Shown in pieces: positions 1 through 8,787 of a DNA stretch of 64,000 bases (positions are counted from its first letter, which is position 1; each line of letters starts with the position of its first letter). The translations under genes and the position numbers were made by a program. A model generated the notes under the pieces. That model had not been told where the DNA came from and did no database searches. It saw only the letters and a list, made by a program, of their open reading frames with translations. The stretch spans positions 62,001-126,000 of the forward strand of contig NZ_JADMNM010000004.1 of the NCBI RefSeq assembly GCF_016461955.1, given 5' to 3'. The stretch comes from Qipengyuania sp. YIM B01966. Its GTDB lineage: Bacteria; Pseudomonadota; Alphaproteobacteria; Sphingomonadales; Sphingomonadaceae.

Positions 1-3
1 ATA

Positions 4-1113
4 ATGCGGAAACTCGTCATTGGTATGGCGATGGCCTCAACGGCCCTTGCCTCGCCCGCCCTGGCCCGTGACGGCCAGTGGTATGTTGAACTCGACGGCG
101 GTGTGATGATCGTCGAAGATCTGGAATTCGATGTCGGTGCTGTCGAAAACGGCGTGTCGATCGATTCGGACTACGGCTCGGATTTTGGCGGCATTGTCGG
201 TTACGATTTCGGCGCCTTCCGTCTCGAAGCGGAAGCTTCGTACAAGGAAGCCGACTTCGACAGCATCGTCAGCACGACGACGCTGGCCTCTCGTACCGTT
301 GCGGCGCCTGCCGGCACCTACGTCACCGATGGTGACGTCAATGTGCTGAGCTTTATGCTGAACGGTATGTTCGACTTCGGTCCGGATGACGGGCTGCAGG
401 GCTTCATCGGTGGCGGTGCGGGCGTTGCCCGGGTTGACACCAATGCAGGCATCCAGGTCGGCTCGACCGCGTTCGACGATTCGGACACGGGCCTCGCCTG
501 GCAGCTTCTCGCCGGCGTGCGCGCTCCGCTGACCGACAACATGGATGTCGGCATCAAGTACCGCATGTTCACCGCCGAAGACGTCGGCCTGGTGGATACG
601 CTGGGTCGCGACTTCGACGGCAAGCTGCGTTCGCACTCGCTGCTGGGGACGTTTACCTTTAACTTCGGCGCTCCGGAAGTTGTGCCGGTGCCGGCGCCGG
701 TGGCTCCGCCCCCGCCGCCCCCGCCGCCCCCGCCGCCCCCGCCGCCCGCGCCGGTGGTCCAGTGCAACACGGGTCCGTACATCGTGTTCTTCGACTGGGA
801 TCGTTCGGACATCACCGCGGAAGCTGCGACCGTGCTCGACAACGCTGTCAGCTCGTATCGCAACTGCGGCAATGCCTCGGTCATGCTGGCTGGTCACACC
901 GACCGTTCGGGTTCGGCGCAGTACAACATGGGCCTCGCCCAGCGCCGCAACGCTTCGGTTCGCGACTACCTCACCGGTCGCGGTGTCCCGGGTGGGCGGA
1001 TCTCGAGCGAAGCGTTCGGCGAATCGCAGCCGCGCGTTCCGACTGCCGACGGTGTGCGCGAGCCGCAGAACCGCCGCGTCGAAATCACTTACGGTCCGGG
1101 TTCGGGCATGTAA
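4..1113 (+). CDS. OmpA-family outer membrane protein
   Basis: A 369-residue outer membrane protein. It begins with a signal peptide (MRKLVIGMAMASTALASPALA), followed by an OmpA-like eight-strand barrel at about residues 22-222. A proline-rich linker at about 227-250 includes an unbroken run of prolines. The last third is an OmpA C-terminal peptidoglycan-binding domain, recognised by DWDRSDIT, LAGHTDRSGS, the LAQRRNASVRDYL helix and the closing NRRVEITYG. The family tethers the outer membrane to the cell wall. The start lies at the left edge of the window, so promoter and ribosome site cannot be judged. A strong terminator follows directly, so it is probably monocistronic. The family assignment is secure; whether it is a major porin-like protein is inference. 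Confidence 0.93.
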   Translation: MRKLVIGMAMASTALASPALARDGQWYVELDGGVMIVEDLEFDVGAVENGVSIDSDYGSDFGGIVGYDFGAFRLEAEASYKEADFDSIVSTTTLASRTVAAPAGTYVTDGDVNVLSFMLNGMFDFGPDDGLQGFIGGGAGVARVDTNAGIQVGSTAFDDSDTGLAWQLLAGVRAPLTDNMDVGIKYRMFTAEDVGLVDTLGRDFDGKLRSHSLLGTFTFNFGAPEVVPVPAPVAPPPPPPPPPPPPPPAPVVQCNTGPYIVFFDWDRSDITAEAATVLDNAVSSYRNCGNASVMLAGHTDRSGSAQYNMGLAQRRNASVRDYLTGRGVPGGRISSEAFGESQPRVPTADGVREPQNRRVEITYGPGSGM

Positions 1114-1140
1114 GTTTCGCGCAAGCGAATGTTACGCGAA

Positions 1141-1168
1141 AGGGGCCGGAGCAATCCGGCCCCTTTTT
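1141..1168 (+). terminator. Rho-independent terminator of the OmpA gene
   Basis: A 10-bp perfect stem (AGGGGCCGGA with TCCGGCCCCT) closes on a GCAA tetraloop and runs into five T residues. It sits 28 bases after the stop codon of the OmpA gene and before sodC. Confidence 0.9.
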
Positions 1169-1207
1169 CGTTGGTTTAAGGATCGCCGCTTCCATAGGAT
1201 CCTTCAC

Positions 1208-1744
1208 ATGACGCGCTACCACACTGCTTTCGCTTTTGCCGCCGCTGCCTCGTTGGCCGGCTGCGCCTCGCATTACGACGCCGCCCCGCGTACCGTGGCC
1301 AGTTCAACCATCGCCAACGCTGCCGGCATGCCGATCGGCACCGCGCAATTCGTCGACACCGCCGGCCGCTTGCACGTGAATGTGAGTGTCACGGGATTGC
1401 CCGCCGGGACGCACGCGGTTCACCTGCACCAGATCGGCCGCTGCCAGGCGCCCGATTTCACCTCTGCCGGGGGGCACCTCAATCCGGCCGGAAATACGCA
1501 CGGCACCCTGTCGCCCACCGGTCAGCATCTGGGCGATCTGCCGAATATCGAGATTGGCGCCTCGCGCACCGGATCGGTGACGGCCGAACTCGGCGCGGCC
1601 TCCACGCAAGCGTTGGCGCATCTTTTCGATGACGATGGCACCGCAATCGTGGTTCATGCCCAGGCTGACGACTACCGTACCGACCCGACCGGGAATGCCG
1701 GCGGAAGGATCGCGTGCGGCGTGGTCGGGCGCCTCAGCGGCTAG
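1208..1744 (+). CDS. sodC: Cu/Zn superoxide dismutase, predicted lipoprotein
   Basis: A 178-residue periplasmic superoxide dismutase that converts superoxide to oxygen and peroxide. The N-terminus has a hydrophobic stretch ending in a lipobox (SLAGC), so the protein is probably lipidated at Cys about 17. The metal-binding segments of the family are visible: AVHLHQIGRC, GGHLNP with the following NTHG, LFDDDG and IVVHAQADDY, and the closing GGRIACGVV. Start ATG 1208 was chosen because it puts the lipobox signal at the N-terminus; the open frame itself extends upstream through the OmpA gene. The stop TAG shares bases with the stop of the convergent MFS gene. Confidence 0.92.
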   Translation: MTRYHTAFAFAAAASLAGCASHYDAAPRTVASSTIANAAGMPIGTAQFVDTAGRLHVNVSVTGLPAGTHAVHLHQIGRCQAPDFTSAGGHLNPAGNTHGTLSPTGQHLGDLPNIEIGASRTGSVTAELGAASTQALAHLFDDDGTAIVVHAQADDYRTDPTGNAGGRIACGVVGRLSG

Positions 1745-3306
1745 TTCGCCGGTTCACCCGCCTGCGCGGCGCGCGCTGCGATGGTCGCCTCCGCGCCGGG
1801 GAGCGCGCGATAGGCGTAGATCAGCAGGACCATCGATACCGGCACCACCGCCAGGATCGAGAGCACACCAGTGCGCATACTGCCGGTGAGGTCCGAAATC
1901 TGCCCGACCATATACGGGCCAAGGGCGAGCCCCACCAGCGTGGTAGAGAGGAAGAAGGCCGCAGTCGCCGTTCCTCGCATCCGGGGCAGCACGAGATCCT
2001 GCGTGGTCGCGGCGGCAGCGCCGAGGGCTGCGGCGGCGAACATCCCGGCGAGAAAATTCATCAGGTAAAAGGTAAATGGATCCACGGTAGTAAAGCCGAC
2101 CCAGATCGGCAGCGCAGGCGCAATGATGCCGAACATGATCACCAGAATGCGGCCCGCCGGCAACCGTGCGCGCAGCGCATCGCTGAGCCTGCCGCCAATG
2201 ATGACGCCGAGGAAGCCCGCCACTGCGCTGTTGGCGCCGAGGATGAAGGCGAGTTCATCTTTGGGCAGTTTCAGCACCGTTTCGGCATAGGGCGCGGCCC
2301 AGAAGGCCAGCGCATAGGCGCCGAGTGATACCAGGCCATACCCCAGCGCCGTGCAGATAAAGGCCGGTGTGCCCCAGATCAGCCTGAACGTCGCCGGATC
2401 GTGCTGGCGAAGAGTCGATGCCCACGAAAACACCGCGTAATAGCCGAACGTGATCGCAGTCCATTGGGGGATGTTGCCGGTCAGGGCGATCATCCACCAG
2501 GCAAAGCCCACCATCGCCGCGCCCACGGCAAGATTGACCAGCACAGCGCCTGCACCGCGCCGCGCCGCGTGAGCCAAGGTGAAGGGCGGCAGCAGCATTG
2601 ATAGGTCGACGAAAAACTCACGCAAAGGATGCTTGCCATCGGCAGCGTTGTTGATCCCCCCGGCATGATGACGCGGCTCGCGCAGGCTGGCGACCCACAA
2701 GGCGACCAACAGGCCGGGCAGACCAACTGCCAAGAACGCCGCCTGCCAGCCGACCAGCCCGAACGCACCCCCGCCGGGGTTGGCCGCATCCCACCACTGC
2801 GAAATCTTGGCCCCGAGCAGCAGGGACACCCCGCCGCCGATATACAGCCCGGAGGAATAGATCGCGAGCGCGGTCCCGCGCTTCTTCGCCGGGAAGTAGT
2901 CGGAAATGAGCGAGTAGGCGGTCGGGCTGGCGGTCGCCTCGCCGATGCCGACGCCCATGCGCGCCAGCGATAGCGTCAGGAAATTGCGCGCGAGGCCCGA
3001 CGCGGCCGTCATCGCCGACCATAGTGCCAAGCCGATGGTAAGCAGCCGCACCCGGTGCCACCGATCGGCCAGCCGCCCGAGTGGTACTCCGAATAACGCA
3101 TAAAAAGTGGCGAACGCCGCGCCCCCGAGAAAGCCGAGCTGGCTGTCGTTCAAACCCAGATCGCGCTTGATTTCGACTGCCAGGATACTGAGGATTTGGC
3201 GGTCGATGAAATTGAGAACGTAGACCACCACCAGCACAAACAGGACATACCAGCTATAGGCCGGGACTTTCTCGTCGGTCAGCTCATCGGGTTTCAGCGC
3301 GGCCAC
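1741..3306 (-). CDS. MFS transporter, spinster-like
   Basis: A 521-residue major facilitator permease. The first half carries NFIDRQILSILAVEIKRDLG, the GRLADRW loop signature between helices 2 and 3, and GVGIGEATASPTAYSLISD, typical of spinster-like MFS proteins. It is longer than the usual 420-450 residues. The extra length lies mid-protein after the KHPLREFFVDL loop, where two further hydrophobic stretches (around VNLAVGAAMVGFAWWMIAL and the segment after it) appear. Start GTG 3306 is preferred: GAGAGG lies 4 bases upstream, and it falls 8 bases after the queC stop, whereas the open frame extends into queC. Substrate unknown. Probably co-transcribed with queC. Confidence 0.85.
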   Translation of the reverse strand: MAALKPDELTDEKVPAYSWYVLFVLVVVYVLNFIDRQILSILAVEIKRDLGLNDSQLGFLGGAAFATFYALFGVPLGRLADRWHRVRLLTIGLALWSAMTAASGLARNFLTLSLARMGVGIGEATASPTAYSLISDYFPAKKRGTALAIYSSGLYIGGGVSLLLGAKISQWWDAANPGGGAFGLVGWQAAFLAVGLPGLLVALWVASLREPRHHAGGINNAADGKHPLREFFVDLSMLLPPFTLAHAARRGAGAVLVNLAVGAAMVGFAWWMIALTGNIPQWTAITFGYYAVFSWASTLRQHDPATFRLIWGTPAFICTALGYGLVSLGAYALAFWAAPYAETVLKLPKDELAFILGANSAVAGFLGVIIGGRLSDALRARLPAGRILVIMFGIIAPALPIWVGFTTVDPFTFYLMNFLAGMFAAAALGAAAATTQDLVLPRMRGTATAAFFLSTTLVGLALGPYMVGQISDLTGSMRTGVLSILAVVPVSMVLLIYAYRALPGAEATIAARAAQAGEPAN

Positions 3307-3314
3307 ATATCCTC

Positions 3315-4019
3315 TCAATCCCCCGGCGCATCGGCCGCGTAGCGTGTAGTATCGACCAGCGCGGCTTCCGCAAACCCCTTTCTCCGCAGGCGACACGAAT
3401 CGCACAGCCCGCAGGCAAGTCCTTCGGGCGTCGGGTCGTAGCAGGACCAGCTCCACGCCGGGTCGAGCCCCAGGCGATAGGCTTCGCGGGCAATGTCGGC
3501 CTTGGTCATGTGTTGAAGCGGCGCATGAATCGTTACTGGGTCGCCCTCGGCGCCGATGCGCGTGGCCAGCCGGGCCGTTTCAGCGAAGCTGGCAATGAAC
3601 TCGGGACGACAGTCGGGGTAGCCGGAATAGTCGAGCGCGTTGACCCCGATGAAGATATCGCGCGCACCGCTGGCCTCGGCAAATCCCGTGGTCAGCGAGA
3701 GGAAGATGAGGTTGCGTGCGGGGACGTAAGTAACCGGGATCGCTCTGTCGACGCCCTCTTTGGGCACCGCGATATCGTCAGTGAGCGCCGAACCGCCGAA
3801 TTGCCGGAGATCGAGTGATAGGAACACGTGTCGTTCGGCTTCCAGACGCGCGCCGATCGCGCGCGCGGCGTCGAGTTCCCGGCGATGGCGCTGACCGTAA
3901 TCAACGGTCAGTGCGTGGAGCCCCAGGCCGCGCTCTCGTGCAAGCGCTCCGACGACCATGCTGTCGAGCCCGCCGGACAGCAACACCACCGCCGCCCCAG
4001 GCTTGTCATGATTATCCAT
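3315..4019 (-). CDS. queC: 7-cyano-7-deazaguanine synthase QueC
   Basis: A 234-residue enzyme that makes preQ0 from 7-carboxy-7-deazaguanine with ATP and ammonia, in queuosine tRNA modification. The PP-loop ATP-binding motif is at the N-terminus (LLSGGLDSMV), followed by TVDYGQRHRRE, the YVPARNLIFLS segment and GVNALDYSGYPDCRPEF. The C-terminal zinc cysteines are present in SCYDPTPEGLACGLCDSC. Length matches the family. Other que genes are not next to it; the MFS gene follows at 8 bases and probably shares its transcript. Confidence 0.96.
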   Translation of the reverse strand: MDNHDKPGAAVVLLSGGLDSMVVGALARERGLGLHALTVDYGQRHRRELDAARAIGARLEAERHVFLSLDLRQFGGSALTDDIAVPKEGVDRAIPVTYVPARNLIFLSLTTGFAEASGARDIFIGVNALDYSGYPDCRPEFIASFAETARLATRIGAEGDPVTIHAPLQHMTKADIAREAYRLGLDPAWSWSCYDPTPEGLACGLCDSCRLRRKGFAEAALVDTTRYAADAPGD

Positions 4020-4071
4020 GCACCGCCGCTAGCGCTGGTGGCCGACAGGGGCAATGCCGCGCGTCGAGCGC

Positions 4072-4485
4072 TCAGCCGCAGGTACGGACCCGGCGCGCTT
4101 CGGCCTGAAATTCGAACGGCAGGTCCGCTTCGATGCCTTGGCCGCTGATCTGGACCAACGTATCGGATTCGCGGCGAATGCTGGTCCGGCCATAACCATT
4201 GCCGCGGCAGGTATATTGCACTGTCACCTGATCCCGGCTGTCCTCAACGACATAGCGGCGACAGGTCGATCCCGCGTGTCGCAACTGCACCAGTTCCTGC
4301 CCATTGCGGAGGCATAGCCGGCGCGGCGCGGCGCCATCGCGAAAGCGCAATTCCCACAGGCCCGGATCAAGCTGCCCGAGCATGGCAAGCCCGGGCGCCT
4401 GCGCTGTTGCCGGTGCTGCGAATAGCGTCAGCGCGGTAGCAAGCGCCGCCGCAGCCTCGAGGGTGAAAAGTGCGTCTTTGGTCAT
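4072..4485 (-). CDS. Secreted DUF3617-like protein
   Basis: A 137-residue protein with an N-terminal signal sequence (hydrophobic core LATALTLFAA, likely cleavage after PATAQA). The mature part starts LDPGLWELRFRDG, has paired cysteines (RLCLRN, STCRRY, QYTCRG, RTCG) and resembles the DUF3617 family of small periplasmic proteins in proteobacteria. Function unknown. The start is supported by AGGTAA about 6 bases upstream. It lies alone between queC and hslO. The family assignment is by pattern only. Confidence 0.7.
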   Translation of the reverse strand: MTKDALFTLEAAAALATALTLFAAPATAQAPGLAMLGQLDPGLWELRFRDGAAPRRLCLRNGQELVQLRHAGSTCRRYVVEDSRDQVTVQYTCRGNGYGRTSIRRESDTLVQISGQGIEADLPFEFQAEARRVRTCG

Positions 4486-4560
4486 GACAATTACCTGGTC
4501 GAACCTTCGCCTACACTAATCCTAGCGCGATGAACCGTTCCCTACCAATGACAAGCCGTG

Positions 4561-5454
4561 TCACAGTGCGAGACAGAATTGGCGCGAGCAGAAGGCGCAA
4601 TCCACCACGATCTGTCCGTTCGCATCGCGCATTTCTGCCTGTTCGCTGGCAGGGAAGCGACGAATGATCTGCTCGTAATGCGCGGCCGTGCAGCGACAGC
4701 CACGAACGATCACTGGACCGGCAGCGACGCGCACCGCATCCTCCTCGTGGAACAATCGCCAAACCAGTGCTTCGAGCGGAAGGTCGGTATCCAGCAGTTC
4801 CTCGTGGCGCACGCTTCCCGCCAGCACCGCGACATGGTCCCATGACGGGTCCTCAACCCGCGCTGCCAGCCGCTCACGCCCCTCCTCGCCGTCTGGCATA
4901 TGCTGCACCAGCATTCCCCCGGCCCGGCAACGATCCCCGTCGAGCCGGGTCGCCACGCGGATCAATGTCGGCACCTGCTCCGACTGCGCGAAATAGCTTT
5001 CGCACGCTTCAGCCAGGGATGCGCCTTCGAGCGGCACAATCCCCTGCCAGCGACCGTCCTCGCCGCTTCGATCGAAAGTGATCGCCAGATAGCCCTGCCC
5101 GAACAGCGCGTAGAGGGACGGATTTGCCCCCAGCGCCGCCAACCGTTCGCCGTCGAAATCGACATAGCCACGCAGTTCCCCCTCGCGCCAGTCGCACACC
5201 AGGAGGCGCACAGTGCCACCGTCGGTCTGCGCCTGCATGGTCATCTGCCCGCCATCCTGCTTGATCAGCGAGCCAATCAGCGCCGTCACCACCAGCGCCT
5301 CGGCCAGCAGATGCGTGATCGCCGGGGGATAGGCGTGGGCGGCTAGTATTTCGTCCAGCACCCGGTCGAGCCGCACCGCCCGGCCGCGCACATCGCGCGC
5401 GGGGATGGTGAAGGTCAGCGGGCGATCGGAACGGATTTCGGCGGTGTCAGTCAT
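4561..5454 (-). CDS. hslO: Hsp33 redox-regulated chaperone
   Basis: A 297-residue Hsp33 holdase, a cytoplasmic chaperone switched on by oxidation. The C-terminal zinc switch is intact: GCRC followed about 30 residues later by DCAFC. The N-terminal domain shows the family segments EALVVTALIGSLIKQDGGQMTMQAQ (shown in part) and VCDWREGELRGYV. Start ATG 5454 begins MTDTAEIRSDRPL; the open frame upstream runs into argF and is not family-like. It follows argF by 46 bases on the same strand and may be the last gene of the argD-argF-hslO transcript. Confidence 0.93.
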   Translation of the reverse strand: MTDTAEIRSDRPLTFTIPARDVRGRAVRLDRVLDEILAAHAYPPAITHLLAEALVVTALIGSLIKQDGGQMTMQAQTDGGTVRLLVCDWREGELRGYVDFDGERLAALGANPSLYALFGQGYLAITFDRSGEDGRWQGIVPLEGASLAEACESYFAQSEQVPTLIRVATRLDGDRCRAGGMLVQHMPDGEEGRERLAARVEDPSWDHVAVLAGSVRHEELLDTDLPLEALVWRLFHEEDAVRVAAGPVIVRGCRCTAAHYEQIIRRFPASEQAEMRDANGQIVVDCAFCSRQFCLAL

Positions 5455-5500
5455 CGGCGCAGATATGGGCGTGCCCGCAGCGATTCCAACGTGAGCGGCG

Positions 5501-6433
5501 CTATATTTGCCTGAAACACCAGCGCAAGATCGCTTTCTGCGCGTGGATCCGGTTTTCCGCCTCGTCGAATACCACCGATTGCGGCCCCTCGAACACCTCG
5601 GCGCTGACCTCCTCGCCGACATGGGCCGGCAGGCAATGGAGGAACAGCGCATCGGGCTTCGCCCGGGCCATCAGCGCCGCATCAACCTGGTAAGGCTGCA
5701 TCGCGGCGAGCTTCGCCTCCGCGTGCTCTTGCCCCATCGAAATCCACGTATCGGTGACCAGGACGTCCGCGCCGGTTGCCGCTTCGCCCGCGTCGCGGGT
5801 GAGGGTGACGCCCGCGCCCGCAGCGCGCGCCCGGTCGATAAACCCCTTATCCGGCTCGAACCCCGCGGGCGTCGCGATGCGCAGGTTGAACTTCATCAAT
5901 CCCGCCGCCTCGATCAGCGAGTGCAGCACATTATTGCCGTCGCCCAGCCAGGCAATCTCCAGCCCGGGCAGCGCCTTGCCCCGCTCGATCAGCGTGACGA
6001 GATCGGCGACGATCTGGCAGGGATGCGACAGGTCGGTCAGGCCGTTAATCACCGGCACGCTGGCGTGATGCGCCAGTTCCTCCAGCTTGGCATGATCATC
6101 GGTGCGGATCATGATCGCATCGACCATCCGGCTGAGCACGCGCGCAGTGTCGGCGATGCTCTCGCCGCGGCCAAGCTGGCTGGTGCCGGAATCGAGGATC
6201 AGCGCGCTGCCGCCCAACTGCCGCATGGCAATGTCGAAGCTGACGCGCGTGCGGGTCGAGCTTTTCTCGAAGATCATCCCCAGCACATGCCCGGCGAGCG
6301 GCGCATCCTCATCGGCCCGGCCGCGCGGCTGGCCGCTGCGCGCTGCCTTGCGATCCAGCGCATCGCCGATCATCGCCGCGATTGCGTCACCGCCCGCATC
6401 GCCGAGCGCGAGGAAATGCCGCAGCCCCGTCAT
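5501..6433 (-). CDS. argF: Ornithine carbamoyltransferase
   Basis: A 310-residue enzyme that forms citrulline from ornithine and carbamoyl phosphate in arginine synthesis. Carbamoyl-phosphate binding residues are in the KSSTRTR motif; [21 protein letters not shown] and the catalytic-cysteine motif HCLPAH are all present. Its ATG overlaps the argD stop as ATGA, so the two are translationally coupled. Length is normal. Confidence 0.97.
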   Translation of the reverse strand: MTGLRHFLALGDAGGDAIAAMIGDALDRKAARSGQPRGRADEDAPLAGHVLGMIFEKSSTRTRVSFDIAMRQLGGSALILDSGTSQLGRGESIADTARVLSRMVDAIMIRTDDHAKLEELAHHASVPVINGLTDLSHPCQIVADLVTLIERGKALPGLEIAWLGDGNNVLHSLIEAAGLMKFNLRIATPAGFEPDKGFIDRARAAGAGVTLTRDAGEAATGADVLVTDTWISMGQEHAEAKLAAMQPYQVDAALMARAKPDALFLHCLPAHVGEEVSAEVFEGPQSVVFDEAENRIHAQKAILRWCFRQI

Positions 6434-7614
6434 GCAGCGGGCTCGTAATCTGCCGTGCCGGCGGACAGGCGATCGAAGAACTCGTCGATCTCGGCATCGC
6501 CAGCGACCAGCGGCGGCAGGATGCGCAGCGTGTTGTCGCCCGCCGCCACGGTCAGCAAGTGATGCTTGTCGCGCAAATGGACATAGAACGGGCGGCTTTC
6601 GCTCTTGAGCTTGAGGCCGATCATCAGCCCCTTGCCGCGCACGCTGTCGAACACATCGGGATAGTTGCCGATGAACTGTTCGAGCCGGGTGCGGATGCGT
6701 TCACCCTTCTCGCTCACTTCAGCCAGGAAAGCGTCATTGGCCACCGCATCCAGCACCGCATTGCCCGCCGCCATCGCCAGCGGATTGCCGCCATAGGTCG
6801 ATCCGTGGGTGCCAAGGCCCATCCCGCGCGCGGCTTTCTCGGTCGCGAGGCACGCGCCCAGCGGGAACCCGCCGCCAATGCCCTTGGCGGTGGCGAGGAT
6901 GTCGGGCGCGATCCCGTAATGTTCGTAAGCATAGAGCTTGCCCGTGCGGGCGACGCCGCACTGCACCTCGTCGAACACCAGCATCAGATCATGCTCGTCG
7001 GCCAATGCGCGCAGGCCGCTGATGAACTCGTGGCTGGCCGGCCGAATGCCACCTTCGCCCTGGATCGGTTCTACCAGGAAGCCGGCGGTATTCGGCTCCA
7101 TCAGCGCCTTGGCGCTCGCCAGATCGTCGAATTCGGCATATTTGAACCCGGCGAGCAGGGGCATGAAACCCTTGTGCATCTTGTCCTGATTGGACGCGCT
7201 GATCGTCGCCATCGTCCGCCCGTGGAACGCGTTGGTGAAGGTGATCAGCTCGAACCGCCGATCGTTGCCGCCATGCTGGTGATAGGCGCGCGCGGTCTTG
7301 ATCGCGCATTCGACCGCCTCGGCGCCGGAGTTGGTGAAGAACACGGTGTCGGCAAAAGTCAGATCGACCAGCCGCTGGGCCAGCGCCTCGCCCTGCGGGC
7401 TGCCATAGAGGTTGGACACGTGCATCAGCGTTTCCGCCTGGCGCTGGATCGCGCCGATCAGGCCGGGGTGCGAGTGCCCGAGAAGATTGACCGCAATGCC
7501 GCTCGCAAAATCGAGATAGCGCGTGCCGTCCTCGTCGATCAGATGGCAATGTTCGCCGCGCACCGGGCGCACGCCGCAACGCGGATAAACGGGCATCAGG
7601 GGGGTGATCGACAT
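6430..7614 (-). CDS. argD: Acetylornithine / succinyldiaminopimelate aminotransferase
   Basis: A 394-residue class III PLP aminotransferase for arginine (and possibly lysine) synthesis. It shows the substrate/PLP region [45 protein letters not shown], the PLP lysine in [14 protein letters not shown], and [13 protein letters not shown]. First gene of the argD-argF pair, with a 4-base overlap. The upstream 114 bases hold hairpins that probably terminate the cold-shock transcript, so argD likely has its own promoter there. Confidence 0.96.
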   Translation of the reverse strand: MSITPLMPVYPRCGVRPVRGEHCHLIDEDGTRYLDFASGIAVNLLGHSHPGLIGAIQRQAETLMHVSNLYGSPQGEALAQRLVDLTFADTVFFTNSGAEAVECAIKTARAYHQHGGNDRRFELITFTNAFHGRTMATISASNQDKMHKGFMPLLAGFKYAEFDDLASAKALMEPNTAGFLVEPIQGEGGIRPASHEFISGLRALADEHDLMLVFDEVQCGVARTGKLYAYEHYGIAPDILATAKGIGGGFPLGACLATEKAARGMGLGTHGSTYGGNPLAMAAGNAVLDAVANDAFLAEVSEKGERIRTRLEQFIGNYPDVFDSVRGKGLMIGLKLKSESRPFYVHLRDKHHLLTVAAGDNTLRILPPLVAGDAEIDEFFDRLSAGTADYEPAA

Positions 7615-7648
7615 CTGAAAACCTCGGCGGTCTGGATGAAAGAAAGAG

Positions 7649-7675
7649 AAATGGCGGCCAGTGCGGCCGCCATTT
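7649..7675 (-). terminator. Hairpin after the cold-shock gene, probable terminator
   Basis: A perfect 11-bp stem (AAATGGCGGCC with GGCCGCCATTT, 5-base loop) lies 54 bases beyond the cold-shock gene stop. In the minus direction it runs into a T-rich CTCTTTCTTT tract, weaker than a clean T run. A second small hairpin at 7700-7718 (GCCCGGT with ACCGGGC) stands between it and the gene. Confidence 0.6.
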
Positions 7676-7728
7676 CGGTGCTTCTAGGCAGTCTGAAATG
7701 CCCGGTCAAACACCGGGCCGCTCCGGGC

Positions 7729-8529
7729 TCAGCCTTGGGCCGGGACCAGATTGACCGCCGAATATTTGCCGCGTCGATCGACCTCGAGGTCGAACTCGTA
7801 GCGTTCGCCTTCGTTGATCGCCGACAGGCCCGAGCGTTCGACCGCGCTGATATGCACAAAGGCATCGGGCTGGCCGTCATCGCGCACGATGAAGCCAAAA
7901 CCCTTCATCGCGTTGAAGAACTTGACCGTGCCGGTGGCACGTTCGCCGGTCAGTTCGCGCTGCGGGGCCGCCGGCCGGTCACCGCGATCGCCCCGATCGC
8001 CGCCGGGACGGTCGCCGCGCGACTGCACGGGAATGACATCGCCGACGATCTGGAGATCCTGCGCCGATACCTTGCCGCCGCGATCGACCAGGTTGAATTC
8101 GAGTTCCTGCCCCTCGGCCAGCCCTTCGAGCCCGGCGCGTTCAACCGCGCTGATGTGCACGAACACGTCTTCACCGCCGGTTTCCTGCTGGATGAAGCCG
8201 AAACCCTTCTGGCCGTTGAAGAACTTGACCGTGCCCTTGCCCGTGCCGACGACCTGCGGGGGCATGCGGTTAAACCCGCCGCCGCCACCGCCACCAGGAC
8301 GCGGCCCACCGGGGCCGCGCGGACCGCCGCCGAAACCGCCGCCGCCGCCACCGAAACGATCACCACCACCGCCGAACCGGTCGCCGCCACCACCGAAACG
8401 ATCGCCGCCGCCGCCGAAGCGGTCACCACCGCCGAAATCGCCGCCACCGCCGAACGGATCGAAACCTTCTTCACCAAAACCGTCGCGCTTGTCCTTGCCG
8501 CGGCCCCGGCGCCCTCTGTCGTAACCCAT
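7729..8529 (-). CDS. Double cold-shock-domain protein with glycine-rich N-terminus
   Basis: A 266-residue predicted RNA-binding protein. Residues 1-25 are basic then acidic ([20 protein letters not shown]). Residues 26-87 are almost only Gly with spaced Asp-Arg-Phe, including four tandem RFGGGGD-type units. Two complete cold-shock domains follow: about 97-165 with KGFGFIQQ and [13 protein letters not shown], and about 198-266 with KGFGFIVRD and [12 protein letters not shown], both with RNP1 and RNP2. ATG 8529 is chosen because MGYDRG starts the basic head; the longer frame is not protein-like. Double-domain cold-shock proteins are known in alphaproteobacteria; the long RGG-like head is the odd part. 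Confidence 0.88.
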   Translation of the reverse strand: MGYDRGRRGRGKDKRDGFGEEGFDPFGGGGDFGGGDRFGGGGDRFGGGGDRFGGGGDRFGGGGGGFGGGPRGPGGPRPGGGGGGGFNRMPPQVVGTGKGTVKFFNGQKGFGFIQQETGGEDVFVHISAVERAGLEGLAEGQELEFNLVDRGGKVSAQDLQIVGDVIPVQSRGDRPGGDRGDRGDRPAAPQRELTGERATGTVKFFNAMKGFGFIVRDDGQPDAFVHISAVERSGLSAINEGERYEFDLEVDRRGKYSAVNLVPAQG

Positions 8530-8787
8530 AATCCCGCAATTACCTTCGTCTGCCGTCTTGCGTCGTGCTGCCGGAACCGTGAACGGCCCGATCCCGGCAA
8601 AAGCGGCCGCGCGCAAGGATTCCCCCGAGCCCCCAACCGACAAAGCCCGACCATAGCGCGCAATCGCCTGTCATGCGAATACTTTAACACCGCGCCGCCC
8701 AATGACGCATCTTTGTGACATTTTCGCATGGGCCGAACCTCGCCAGCCGGCTTGTCATCGCGCGGGGGCTTAGGCAAGGAACCGACG
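8530..8787. promoter_or_regulatory. Divergent control region of the cold-shock gene and terC
   Basis: A 258-base gap between two divergent genes must hold both promoters. It can leave a leader of up to about 150 bases in front of the cold-shock gene, as is common for such genes. AAGGA at 8776-8780 is the terC ribosome site. I could not fix promoter boxes with confidence. Confidence 0.4.

Noticed and set aside
37-897. A 286-codon minus-strand frame
   Set aside because: Antisense to the OmpA gene; its arginine/glycine repeats only mirror the proline tract.
6382-8718. A 778-codon open frame on the plus strand
   Set aside because: It runs antisense through argD and the cold-shock gene and has no family-like sequence. 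High GC content removes stop codons and makes such frames common.
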